Below are positions 10,536 through 21,500 of a stretch of 64,000 nucleotides of DNA, one piece after another (the first letter of the stretch is position 1; every line of letters begins with the position of its first letter). The translations under genes were made by a program, and so were the position numbers. The stretch spans positions 142,196,580 through 142,260,579 of the forward strand of contig CP092863.1 of the NCBI GenBank assembly GCA_030710605.1, given 5' to 3'. This stretch comes from Cordylochernes scorpioides (Eukaryota > Arthropoda > Arachnida > Pseudoscorpiones > Chernetidae). The notes under the pieces are model-generated. The model searched no databases and was not told the origin of the DNA. It saw only the letters and a program-made list of their open reading frames with translations.

Positions 10536-11396
10536 TTGAAGAATAACTACACAAGTAACCCAGTTAGAGCCAATTTTAATAAATCGATCAGGTGCTCAAA
10601 ATGTAACATGGCTCATGACTTTGGAAAGTGCCCTGCATATGGAAAAGAATGTTACAAGTGCAGACAGCCAAACCACTTTGCAAATTGCTGCAAAAATAGA
10701 GCAATTAGGTGTATACAAGAAATTGAGGAAGAAAAAGATAACCTACTGATTATAGACTCAATCATGGTCGGCCAAGTGTTAAGGAAACCGTGGAAGTCAC
10801 TAATTTACATACAAGGACATCCTGTTGATATTAAACTTGATACAGGAGCAGATGTAAATATTCTGCCGGAAAGTCTAATTAAAGAATGGCCTAATATGCC
10901 ATTGCTGGAAACAGCAGATTGCAAAATATATACTTATACAGGGCAACAAATTCCAGTAGTAGGAAAATGCCTACTAGATTGTAAGACGAAATACGCTTGC
11001 AGAAAAGTTACATTTTTAATTGTTAACAACTCAGCAGTTCCTATACTAGGTCTGGATGAGTGTGTGAAATTAAATTTAGTAAAAAGAGTGGAAACAATTA
11101 GTGATATCAGCGTTACTCTTACAGGACTCTTGGATAAATATAAAGATGTTTTCAAAGGAAATGGCCATTTGAGTTATATGTATGACATTAAAATATCGGA
11201 TAAGGCGGAGTCTAAAATATGTCCAGCCAGAAGACTACCAAGAGCATTGCTTCAACCAGTAAAGGAAGAACTGTTTAAAATGGAAGAAGACGAGATTATC
11301 GAAAAAATAGAAGAACCGACGGTATGGGCGCACCCAATGGTAGTGGTAAAGAAACCTTGGGCAAATATCGGATATGTATTGACCCAAGGGAACTGA
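10536..11396 (+). pseudogene. Gypsy zinc knuckles, protease and start of RT
   Basis: Two Cys knuckles (CSKCNMAHDFGKC and CYKCRQPNHFANCC, about 10590-10695), aspartic protease active site LDTGADVNILP (about 10840) with the ILGLDE flap region, then the RT N-terminus (CPARRLPRAL, WAHPMVVVKKP). The frame is lost near 11345-11360 and continues in the next ORF. Overlaps the following segment because of the shift. Confidence 0.9.
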
Positions 11397-11725
11397 ATAA
11401 ATGGGTCTTGAGGGAGCATTACACCTTACCTGCACCTGAAAACATTTTGGCAGAAATACCTAAGGCTAAATTTTATTCTGTATTAGATGCGAAATCTGCA
11501 TTTTGGCAAGTGCCGCTAAGTGAAAATACATCTAAATATTTGGTGATGAGTACACCATTTGGGCGTTATCGTTTCTTGAGGCTACCTTTTGGAATTTCCA
11601 GTGCACCTGAAATTTTTCAAAAAATTATGCACAAGATTTTTTGTGATATCCCTAATGTGGTCTGCTATATAGATGATCTTCTAATATGGGGTAATTCAAT
11701 TGTGAAGATCATAACTCTACTCTAA
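11324..11725 (+). pseudogene. Gypsy reverse transcriptase, middle segment
   Basis: Contains RICIDPRELNKWVL, FYSVLDAKSAFWQVPL, YRFLRLPFGISSAPE and the catalytic box VVCYIDDLLIWG. A second frameshift just after this (about 11700) moves the frame into the long downstream ORF. Confidence 0.9.
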
Positions 11726-11733
11726 AAAAGGTT

Positions 11734-13899
11734 TTGGATTTGGCCAGAGAAAGTAGACTGAAGCTTACATTAAATAAACTCCAAATGGCCACAGGGGAAG
11801 TTAAATTTTTAGGTCATACCATCTCACAGGAAGGAATTTTACCTGATCAAGATAAAGTTAGAGCCATTCAAAATATGCAAATACCTAAAAATAAGCAAGA
11901 ATTGCAAAGGATACTTGGGACCATAACTTATCTAGCCAAATTCATACCGGACTTATCATCAAATACTTCTAATATGAGAAACCTGCTTAAAAAGGATATA
12001 ATCTGGAATTGGAATATTGCAGCAGATCAAGAACTGAATTTTATCAAAACTCTCCTAACTAGTCCACCAGTTTTGAGACACTTTGATCCTAATGAACCAC
12101 TAGAACTTTTTGCTGATGCAAGCAAAGATGGGTTTGGTGCTATACTAATGCAAAAAGAAAAACCTTTATCTTATGCATCTGCATCTCTCACTTCTCCGCA
12201 AAAACATTACTCCCAAATTGAAAAAGAATTATTGGCTCTATATTTTGGATGTAAAAGGTTCCATTATTTCCTTTATGGTAGAAAATTTACTGCATATACA
12301 GATCATAAACCCTTGGTTTCTTTATTGAAGAAAAACTTTGATCAAATGTCACCTAGACTCCAAAGGTTGTCATTGTATTTATTAAATTATCAATTTGAAT
12401 TGAAGTTCATCCCAGGAAAGAGTATGATACCTGCTGATACCCTTTCCAGACATTTCTTGCCCCAGGAACAAATGGAAGATAAAGAATTAGACTTATGTTC
12501 TCAAACGTTTGTTTTAAATGTTGAGATCAAAGACCAGAGATTAACGAGACTACAGGAGGATACGTTAAATGATGAAGAATGCTGTTTGCTAAAGCAATAT
12601 ATTTTAACAGGTTGGCCTTTACACAAAAAGAACTTGCCTTCCAACCTCAAACCTTATTGGGAATTCAAAGAAGAACTTCATGAATGGCAAAACTTGATTT
12701 GCAGAGGTAATAAACTTCTAATACCAAAAACTCAAAGAAGCGATATTTTAAAGATACTCCATGCTTCACATCAAGGTATAAATAATACAATTGCATTAGC
12801 CAAAGGATTCATTTACTGGCCTGGAATGAATAAAGAAATTGAAGAATTAATCAATAACTGTTCAATTTGCCAACAAACATCAAGAGCAAATCTTAAAGAA
12901 CCTTTGCTTCCACACCAAGCACCTGAATATCCATGGCAAAAGGTAGGTATCGACATTTTTCAAATAGAAAGCTCAAAATATCTCTTAATAGTGGACTACT
13001 TCAGCAAATACCCAGAAATATATCAACTCCAAGATATGACAACAGACACCATAATAAGGAGATTAAAGAGAACTTTCTCGAATTTTGGAATTCCTGAAAC
13101 TTTGGTGAGTGATAATGGGCCTCCATTCTTTTCAAAAGAGTTCCAGAACTTTACTAGAACTTGGAATATAGTCCATGTAACATCTAGTCCTTACCATGCA
13201 CAGAGTAACAGGATGATGGTAGAACGAACAGTTCAAACTTTAAAGAAATTGATAAAGAGATGTGGGGAAGAAAGTACAGACCCCTACTTAGCTCTTCTCA
13301 ACTTACGAAATACACCACACAATAATTTGCCATCACCTGCACAAATTCTGATGTCAAGGAAATTAAGGTCCATAATACCCTCGAAGACATCCCAGTTCGT
13401 GCCCTCTATGATTAACAATGAGGCGATCCAGAAACAGCTAGTGGATAATCAAGTTAAAATGAAAAACTATTACGATAGACACACTAGACCGGCAGACCCA
13501 TTATCTATCACTGATAGAGTTTGGTTTCGAAAAGATAATAGATGGATCCCAGGCCAGCTAAAAAACCAAGCCAATGAACCCCGATCCTTCTACGTGAAAG
13601 ACCAAGAAGGAAATGAATATAGAAGAAATCGTATTCACATCCGCGAGGATAAACGGAGTGAAACAACCCACACAGATTGGGAGAAACCACTAGAACTGAA
13701 CCAGGAACAAGCTGATTTGCAGGACCTGGAGGAAACCCCATCACAGCCTACATCTTCTGGACTACTCTCTTCTCCTGGATCCCCGGAGAACGTGACCACC
13801 ACAGGACCCCCAGAGAGCTGTACCAATGGTTCCCCAGGGAACCTGATCACCACCAGATCTGGTAGGGTGGTTCGACCCCCACGCAGATTGAACCTTTGA
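11734..13899 (+). CDS. Gypsy RT thumb, RNase H and integrase
   Basis: 721-codon open segment. RT connection (VKFLGHTIS, ELQRILGTITYLAKFIP), RNase H (LELFADASKDGFGAIL, IEKELLALYFGCKRF, AYTDHKPL), integrase zinc domain HASHQGINNTI...CSICQQ, and catalytic core with D at VGIDIFQ, D at SDNGPPFF and E at MMVERTVQTLKK. The C-terminus is proline/serine rich and ends just before the polypurine tract. Cut off from its start by the upstream frameshifts. Confidence 0.93.
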   Translation: MDLARESRLKLTLNKLQMATGEVKFLGHTISQEGILPDQDKVRAIQNMQIPKNKQELQRILGTITYLAKFIPDLSSNTSNMRNLLKKDIIWNWNIAADQELNFIKTLLTSPPVLRHFDPNEPLELFADASKDGFGAILMQKEKPLSYASASLTSPQKHYSQIEKELLALYFGCKRFHYFLYGRKFTAYTDHKPLVSLLKKNFDQMSPRLQRLSLYLLNYQFELKFIPGKSMIPADTLSRHFLPQEQMEDKELDLCSQTFVLNVEIKDQRLTRLQEDTLNDEECCLLKQYILTGWPLHKKNLPSNLKPYWEFKEELHEWQNLICRGNKLLIPKTQRSDILKILHASHQGINNTIALAKGFIYWPGMNKEIEELINNCSICQQTSRANLKEPLLPHQAPEYPWQKVGIDIFQIESSKYLLIVDYFSKYPEIYQLQDMTTDTIIRRLKRTFSNFGIPETLVSDNGPPFFSKEFQNFTRTWNIVHVTSSPYHAQSNRMMVERTVQTLKKLIKRCGEESTDPYLALLNLRNTPHNNLPSPAQILMSRKLRSIIPSKTSQFVPSMINNEAIQKQLVDNQVKMKNYYDRHTRPADPLSITDRVWFRKDNRWIPGQLKNQANEPRSFYVKDQEGNEYRRNRIHIREDKRSETTHTDWEKPLELNQEQADLQDLEETPSQPTSSGLLSSPGSPENVTTTGPPESCTNGSPGNLITTRSGRVVRPPRRLNL

Positions 13900-13904
13900 T
13901 GGTT

Positions 13905-13916
13905 AAAGAGGGGACA
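13905..13916 (+). promoter_or_regulatory. Polypurine tract
   Basis: AAAGAGGGGACA directly before the 3' LTR; primer for plus-strand DNA synthesis. Confidence 0.85.
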
Positions 13917-14089
13917 TGTAATGTATATTAAACTATCAGTTTGGCAACGCCAACTATTTATCATCATCATCGAATAGCATTTAGAATTAGCATGTAACTT
14001 AATAAATAAACAATAAGTTTTGTTTACTGCGTCTTATTATATTTCCATAGACTATTAAAGATATTAAAGTGTAAACGAACAACATAACA
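13917..14089 (+). repeat. 3' LTR of the Gypsy element
   Basis: 173 bp, same ends as the 5' LTR, followed by the GAATA duplication at 14090-14094. Confidence 0.95.
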
Positions 14090-14316
14090 GAATATAAATG
14101 AAAGGTCAAATCCCAACCCCAAAATGCATAGCTGCTGCTTACAATATAAATGAGCTCATGGAATATAGTAGAATATATGTAGCAAGTGCATACTTTTTTG
14201 AATACAACTTTAATAAAATTTATAAATATTCCTTACTCTCCAATCTCTCAAATGAGAAAATTTTAGGTGGCAAAGCTCTATATTTTGGGATGAATTCATG
14301 AAATGAATATTTAGAT

Positions 14317-15958
14317 CAGTGTCGGGCAACCTTTTTCGAGTTGCGGCGCACTAAGCTTAATTTATTTTTTTCGCGGCGCACCTGTGGTTCTCACTATAAA
14401 TTTCCTCGTAGGTAATTAAAATACAACAATAAATACTAGAGTAAAAATTTAAACATATATATCACATTTTATTAATTTTCAATATTAAATTAACATAATC
14501 AATGCGAGCATTGCGATTGTTTTTGAGAGCATATCAAATCAATACGGGATCTACTTGTGAAAGACAAACGCGCATCTCCTCATCTATCATTTGAAGTCTT
14601 TCGCGCTTCTTAGACTTCATTTCTGTGAGTGTTGAAAAACCTTGCTCACACAGGTAGGAACTTCCAAATGGCAACAATGATTCGATTGGAGTTTAAGCAC
14701 AACCAAAACTCAGATAGCTCCTTTTCAGTGAATGGTCTTTTGAAAACTAAATCGTTTTTTAAATCAATTAAGTTTTCTTGCATTTCTTCTTCCAGATGTT
14801 GAATTTCACAGTGCATAAATGGGTTAACTACCCATTCCATCTTTTCAACGTCCAAGTAAGGAAAATATTTATCAAAAGAAGCGGATAGTAATGTCAAAGT
14901 TTCTTCGACTTCTTTTTTGATAATAGATTTTGATGGATTCTCTTGAACCATCGGAAAAGATGCAAAGTTTTCTTTAGCAATGTTTAAATTCCATAAACTG
15001 AGTTTTTCCTTAAACGCTTTCAACTTGGTGGGGATAGTGATAATGTTCTCCTGAGCACCTTGCAAATTTAAATTAAGGCTGTTTAATTTGTCGAAAATAT
15101 CACCCAAAAATGAGACTCGTAACCACTAAACATCACTTTGTTTTGTCTTTGTTTTGTTTTGACTTTGTCACTCTAGTTTTGAGAGAATTTAGAAAAAAAA
15201 AAACACACAAATATAATAATAAAATGTTTAAATAAAGTTACCTTGAGTTAAAAGTGAGTGAGAATTTCGTAACAAAAATATTTTTTTCCTTTTTTAACCA
15301 ACAGATTTTACGGTGTACAAAACTTATTGTGTGAATGTGTGTGTGTTTTACAACATGCAAAAAAAATGAAGAATTACTACAGCAATACTTTGACGAAAAC
15401 TCCGAATAAATTTATATATATTTTTTCTTTTTTAAGCTTTGTAGCTTTGAGTCTCTATTAATAAACAGCTGTGACAAAGATTGTAATTGACGGTTAAGTT
15501 TGGACATATTATTTTAAAAATTAGGTATTTTCCCGCAGTATGTATTCAACTTTATTAAATAAAGTTGTTTTCGCGGATTGTTTTTTTTTTAACTTATGAT
15601 TTTAAATAGGTAAGTACCTATTTGCATTTTTATTTTTTAATAATGGCACGTGTCAGTTATGTACGTCAAGATTATGTACATACGTTATATGAAATATAAA
15701 ATTATGCAAACTGTTGTAATTATAATACCAAAATAAGTTTTATATAAAATGAAATTTGCTTTTTTTAAATTTCATTTTTTATATGAAAATTTTTGAAAAA
15801 ATTATAAAAATTGAATATAAATTATAAAAAATATTTTTTAAAACACATTATTTTTAAATTTAACCAAAAGTTCTAAATACCTACAAAAATGTTCGCGGCA
15901 CACCTAGAATTCTTCGCGGCACACCAGTGTGCCACGGCACACCGGTTGCCCGACACTG
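14317..15958 (-). mobile_element. hAT DNA transposon, defective
   Basis: Terminal inverted repeats CAGTGTCGGGCAACC / GGTTGCCCGACACTG, with a perfect 8-bp duplication ATTTAGAT (14309-14316 and 15959-15966), as hAT transposases make. Subterminal GCGGCGCAC / GTGTGCCACGGC motifs flank it. 1642 bp, too short for a full transposase. The coding remnant matches the ZBED5/Buster-type transposase end. Confidence 0.9.
14525..15107 (-). pseudogene. hAT (ZBED5/Buster-like) transposase C-terminal remnant
   Basis: Frame 15107-14646 encodes IFDKLNSLNLNLQG, KLKAFKEKLSLW and FDKYFPYLD, typical of the region before the hAT dimerisation domain. After a frameshift near 14660-14690 the dimerisation segment continues as PFGSSYLCEQGFSTL and KSKKRERL down to about 14525. 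The N-terminal BED finger and catalytic part are absent. Confidence 0.8.
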
Positions 15959-15966
15959 ATTTAGAT

Positions 15967-16918
15967 AAAGACAGTTGGAGGAAAAATTAAATTATTTAAC
16001 ATAGCTCAAGTATTTTAAAACAATTAAGAAAATTTCAAATAATGTTGAAATGAACTTAGAGAATACGGTGATAAAAAGGAGTAATTTGTTCTTTCTAATT
16101 ATCGTAATTAAATAAAAAATATTTTTCACAGAAATAAAAACAATATTCCAACCCGCCGATTTTGTATTTTGTTTGCCCATTTTGCGATATTTTGACAAGT
16201 GTTTACAATATTAATCCCATGTTTTGGGGCAAAATTTGTTAAATATATGAAATTTTAATACTCACACACACACATAAAATATAATATAACTTTTATTCCT
16301 TCTTAAAAATATAATTAACGAATAATTACCTTTTTTTTTTGCATATATACTATTCCTTCCTGTAAGTTGTCAACTTTTGACTAGGCATAATTATTCGAAT
16401 TTTTTGGTTGTTGGACATAAAAATAATAATATAATAATAATAATATTCTTAAAATAACTATCACATTTTAAATATCACAATTTGATTTAAAAATCAAGTC
16501 CATTTTACCCTAACCACAATCGGCTTTATTGGCAGTCTTTTGGGAATATTTACACTAATGTTTTTTGTTTTTTTTTTACACCTTTTGCAGCATCCTCATA
16601 GTCATACAACACTAATTGTATTGACATTTACAAATAAAATCGTAATATAATAAAATATGCCATTGATATTTATATTTAAAAATTGATCATATAGTGAACT
16701 TTACATAGAATATTTTAAAGTAAATTAGAATAGGGCTCTTAGTTATTTTACCACATCTTAATATTTAATTGTCCCTATCAATTACAATATGTTGACAAAC
16801 AGTTTTTTTTTCCAAGCATATTATAAGATAATTCAAAAGATGTCAAGATATGTTTCCAGATTACCATGTTTTTACCTTGTGACAATGTTATTGACAATAA
16901 TTAAATGATCTGTGATTT
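15967..16918. other. AT-rich spacer; nothing recognised
   Basis: Very AT-rich sequence with homopolymer runs. No exon, repeat family or RNA gene that I can support. Confidence 0.4.
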
Positions 16919-17160
16919 TAATACAAGAAAATAAGACCTAATCCAAATAATTTATTAGTGTGTGAGATTTCGGCAACAACATTGTCACCATCATCAGACA
17001 AAAGAATAAATGAGAAAAATATCACAGCAAGTTCTTAAATAGTACTGTTATCAAGTGTTTAAACAATGTTGTTGCTGAAACGTCACACACTAATAAATTA
17101 TTTGGATTAGGTCTTATTTTCTTGTATTATAATCTATAATCCAAATTGTGCTTTATCATT
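16919..17160. repeat. FB1 fold-back copy (CTAATAAATT subtype)
   Basis: Arms TACAAGAAAATAAGACCTAA mirrored at 17105-17130. Left arm GTGTGAGATTTCGGCAACAA...CATCATCAGAC carries the reverse complement of GTCTGATGATG; right arm has GTTGCTGAAACGTCACACAC. Confidence 0.85.
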
Positions 17161-17384
17161 TCTGATCTGTGATTTGTTTGAAATGTTTTTAATTTTTGTG
17201 AATGAATTTTAGAATACTGTGTTCCTAGCTTAGTTTAAAATGCCTACAAATGTTCCAATTTGTATTGACAAACTTGCCATCACCACTATGCCTCATTATT
17301 TCGATTTTTCTCAGTCCTGAATATTGTGACGACCTTTATTCATGAAAATATTGACTTTCTGGAAATCATAACATACTTTATAGT

Positions 17385-17432
17385 AATAATTGTCAAAGGC
17401 AAACAGTCCGAAACGCATACGTGGTTAGCCTT
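17385..17432 (+). ncRNA. Hammerhead relic related to 6411-6464
   Basis: GGCAAACAGTCCGAAACGC then ATACGTGGTTAGCC matches the 3' half of the 6411 ribozyme (GGCCAACAGCCTGAAACGTG, TACGTGGTTAGC). The 5' half with CTGATGA is lost. Confidence 0.5.
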
Positions 17433-17495
17433 TCTTCGGAACAACTTAACTTTATTTTTTCATCGCCAAAATTACCTTTTTTTTTCTACTAATTA

Positions 17496-18392
17496 CCAAC
17501 TCTCTGGTAAGAAGAAATCTCTCTCTAAAGGACATTTTGGCTCTGTAACTAGGTGTTGTCCTTTATAAAGAGGTAGTTCTACTGTAGCAATTATCTGGTG
17601 TGAGGACATCTCTCCCTAAAGGACACTTTGGCTCTGTAATTAGGTGTTGTCTTTTACAGAGAGGTAGTTCTACTGTAGCAACTCTCTGGTAAGAGGAAAT
17701 CTCTCTCTAAAGGACATTTTGGCTCTGTAACTAGGTGTTGTCCTTTATAAAGAGGTAGTTCTACTGTAGCAATTATCTGGTGTGAGGACATCTCTCCCTA
17801 AAGGACACTTTGGCTCTGTAATTAGGTGTTGTCTTTTACAGAGAGGTAGTTCTACTGTAGCAATTATCTGGTGTGAGGACATCTCTCCCTAAAGGACACT
17901 TTGGCTCTGTAACTAGGTGTTGTCCTTTACAGGGAGGTAGTTCTACTGTAGCAACTCTCTGGTAAGAGGAAATCTCTCTCTAAAGGACATTTTGGCTCTG
18001 TAACTAGGTGTTGTCCTTTACAGAGAGGTAGTTCTACTGTAGCAACTCTCTGGTAAGAGGACACCTCTCTCTAGAGGACACTTTGGCTCTGTAACTAGGT
18101 GTTGTCCTTTACAGAGAGGTAGTTCTACTGTAGCAACTCTCTGGTAAGAGGACACCTCTCCCTAAAGGACACTTAGGATCTGCAACTAGGTGTTGTCCTT
18201 TACAGAGAGGTAGTTCTACTGTAGCAACTCTCTGGTAAGAGGACACCTCTCTCTAAAGGACACTTTGGCTCTGTAACTAGGTGTTGTCCTTTACAGAGAG
18301 GTAATTCTACTGTAGCAACTCTCTGGTAAGAGGACACCTCTCTCTAGAGGACACTTTGGCTCTGTAACTAGGTGTTGTCCTTTACAGAGAGA
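17496..18392. repeat. 91-bp tandem array derived from MITE-P1
   Basis: About ten direct copies of a 91-bp unit (CTCTCTGGTAAGAGGAC, CTCTCCCTAAAGGACACTTT, GGCTCTGTAACTAGGTGTTG, TCCTTTACAGAGAGGTAG, TTCTACTGTAGCAA). The unit is the interior and right end of the pogo-like MITE-P1; the left terminal repeat is missing. The array ends about 105 bp before the first exon of the 12-exon gene. Confidence 0.93.
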
Positions 18393-18506
18393 TGTTCTGC
18401 TTTATTTGTCTGCTATCTCTATTGTGCCATATTATATTATCTCACAAGTATGAAGATTCGAATATGACGACAACATCAACTTATGTTTTGTTGCAGCCTG
18501 TTATCC

Positions 18507-21500
18507 ATGAAGAGGCCCAAGCTGAAAACCCAACTGGCTCCAGCCATTCCCAGGGCGTACAGAACGAGAAGCATCAGCCAGCATTCTGTAACCCAAACGA
18601 CCACCGATTCCACAGCTGCCTCCAACAAACAAACTACTAGAAAAACCAGGGGAACAACACTGAAGAAACCAACAACCGCTCCAATAACTCGAAAACCAGG
18701 AACCAAAACAAGAAATGCAGACAATAGAACGAAAAAGAAGGAATCCCAAGAGGAGATTCATCCGAAAAAAAAGCAGAGGGTCTCCCAAAAAATTACCAAA
18801 GCCCCCAGGTAAATTTGCACATCTCAACCTTATTCACATATGCTCCAAAAGAGGCACCTCTCCCTTTAAAAGACTATTAAATACATCGAGTAATAGCTCT
18901 TCCGCAAAAAAAAAACATTTGCCGAATGCCAGTTCTAGGTACCAATAAGATGATATAATGACATAGCAGGTCATATCAATACATGATTTATAAGACACAA
19001 TTTGGATTATAGATTAGAAACACAAGGTAAAAAGACAAAATACAAAATAAAGTGGGTGATGTTTCAGTAACAGTGTTGTTACCATCTTCAGACAAAAGTA
19101 CTGAATTTTTAATCTTTTGTCTGATGATGGTAACAAAGGCTGTGTTACTGAAACATCAATCACTATTAATTTATTTGTATTTGGTCTTATTACCTTGTAG
19201 CTTGAATACATGATGTTTCAAAAACTGAAGATACAGAGTGAAAAGAATAAAGGTAAAAAAAGCAGATAAATAGTTTCAAATATCATGTACAGATGGCAGC
19301 ACTCTATGTCATTATTTCTGTACATTAGTTACTGTGACACCATTCTTTCAGAACAATAACTCTTTACTAGTGTTTCTGAGGGGGTTGGTGGACCAGTGGT
19401 CTAAGCTGTTGATTTTTGACTGCTATGACCTGGGATTGAATCTCGTATTGAGCACTTTTTTTCTAATAAAAAAATGCTCCAATGGCCCCCGATTCTTGCA
19501 AAAATCCAACCTCACTAGCGAGTGCTTGTAACCAAATGGGGCTCTGCCACACTTGTAAGGGCAAAAGTCGAACTGCTTTTGACATGTGGTGCACTTACAG
19601 TAAAAGCAGTCACCAAGTTTTACCCACCATGATTATCATGGCTGTGTCTAATAAAAATTAGTGTTTGTAAGCACAATCGAACAAGGTGGTGGCAAGTTCA
19701 GTGTTTCACCATTCTCTCACCAGGTGTAGACACCTGTACCTCTTCATAGCTTGGAAAAATTGACCACTTGATTTTCCATTTAGCAATATAACAAAATAAA
19801 TCCAAATTAATAAAATGTTAGTGACATTTTGGTAACAGCGTTGTACCTCCTCTCTTCATACCTTGCCAACATTGACCTCCTTGTGATTTACCATTTAGCA
19901 AAAAAAAAGACCAAATCCAAATTAATGAATAGTTTATGACATTTTGGTAACAGCATTGGTGCCGGAATGTCACAAACATTCCATTAATATGGATTTGGCC
20001 TCTTGTTACCTTATGTTTCTAATCTATTATCTAAATTGTACCTTATCAACCATTTAACAATTTTAGTACCCATTACTTTATAGGGGTTACAAGGTCTTCT
20101 TCTTCTTCTTTCTTATCTCCACTCAATCATTAGGGTATCAAGTTGTGACCCTTGATGGTATTTGACAACCATCATGACTGGGTGAAGTAGAATGCGTCTG
20201 CCTTTGTCATTAAGACTGGAAGCACTACTCAGTGGCAGGCCGACTTAGCTCCAAAAGAAATGGCCGCCTCTGACATGAGGAACAGACGCCATGTGCAGCC
20301 GCTCCTAACATAGAGTACAAACGCTGCTCATCCTGTATCCCTGGATTAGGAGCCCTTACAGGGTACTATCAGCCGGGCCAGCTGAACCCAGGTTTTTTAG
20401 CGAGCTTTTTACTGCTCCCCCTCCTCCTTTTTCATCCGGGCTTGGGACCGGCAAAGGCGGAGTTGGGTTACAAGGTAATAAGACCAAATCCTAATAAATT
20501 AATGGTGTGTGATGTTTCTGTAACAATGCAGTTACTGTCATGCACCATTTATTTATTTTGAATTTGGTCTTATTACCTTGTAATTCTAATCTATTATCCA
20601 TTTAGGGATTAAATGTGCTTGTGACAATCCAATGGAACTAAGGGGTTGTTTGGTTTCAGCCCTGAACCAAGAGAGTCTTCCTCAGGTAAGCAACCCAAGA
20701 ATTTCTCTTTTAAAAAACCTTCCCACCTATGGAATCATTTTGTGAAAACACACAACTTGGTACAGTTTAGATTTCAGCTGGAAATTCTAAGACCACATAC
20801 AATACAGTAAAAGCTCCATGAGTGAACATTCTGTTGGGTTTTTATAGGTTTAATTTACAAACCAACTCTCAGTCTTCAGATCAGAACTTATATGGCCATC
20901 TATGAAGTCTTAAAATCCATCAGAAATACTAATTTTCAAGATATCTGAATTCTCTTACTGATAGTAGAAGTGCCATACAACACTTGGGTCACACAGGAGA
21001 AATTGGTGATAAAGTAAGCAGGGACATAATTGGTTATCTCTAAAAACTCAAAAATGATAAAGCACAATTTGGATTATAAACACAAGGTAATAAGACCAAA
21101 TCCAAATAAATAAATAGTGTGTGACGTTTCAGTCTACATCGTTGTTACCATCTTCAGACAAAATATTTTTATCAGAAACTTTTGTCTGAAGATGGTAACA
21201 ACACTGTTACCGAAACGTCGCACACTATTTATTTATTTGGATTTGGTGTTATTACCTTGTATTCAACTCTCAAAAATATAAAAATGGATACCCTTGGCAT
21301 TGAAGGCAATGAAGCTGCTGATGTACTAGCAAAAAATAGGCACAAAAGAACGCTTGCCACATTTTGGTTTACATTAGATACACTAAACAGGATCTTTGGG
21401 AGAGGCTGCTGCTTCTCATCAAACAGCTCGAGGAGCATGGGCCACTTAGTTATAATTTTGCAACAATTTTTACAAAAGTAATGAAATTTCCCTTTACTTG

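Larger units (their letters stand above)
9660..14094 (+). mobile_element. Ty3/Gypsy LTR retrotransposon, full length, with target-site duplication
   Basis: Two 173-bp LTRs (9665-9837 and 13917-14089) differ at only 2 sites, and the element is flanked by the 5-bp duplication GAATA (9660-9664 and 14090-14094). Order inside: primer-binding site, Gag with zinc knuckles, aspartic protease, RT, RNase H, integrase, polypurine tract. The RT-RH-IN order is that of Ty3/Gypsy; the Cys-rich knuckles and lack of an envelope gene fit a Mag-like clade (inference). LTR similarity indicates recent insertion, but the reading frame is broken at four places. Confidence 0.95.

Noticed and set aside
14098..14301. 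67-codon ORF between the Gypsy element and the hAT
   Set aside because: Low-complexity Asn/Ile/Tyr composition expected from AT-rich sequence; no motif or splice context.
15992..16198. 68-codon minus-strand ORF rich in Ile, Phe and Lys
   Set aside because: AT-rich chance frame without a family signature.
17496..18392. CRISPR-like array
   Set aside because: Units are directly contiguous 91-bp repeats without spacers, in a eukaryotic genome, and derive from a MITE.
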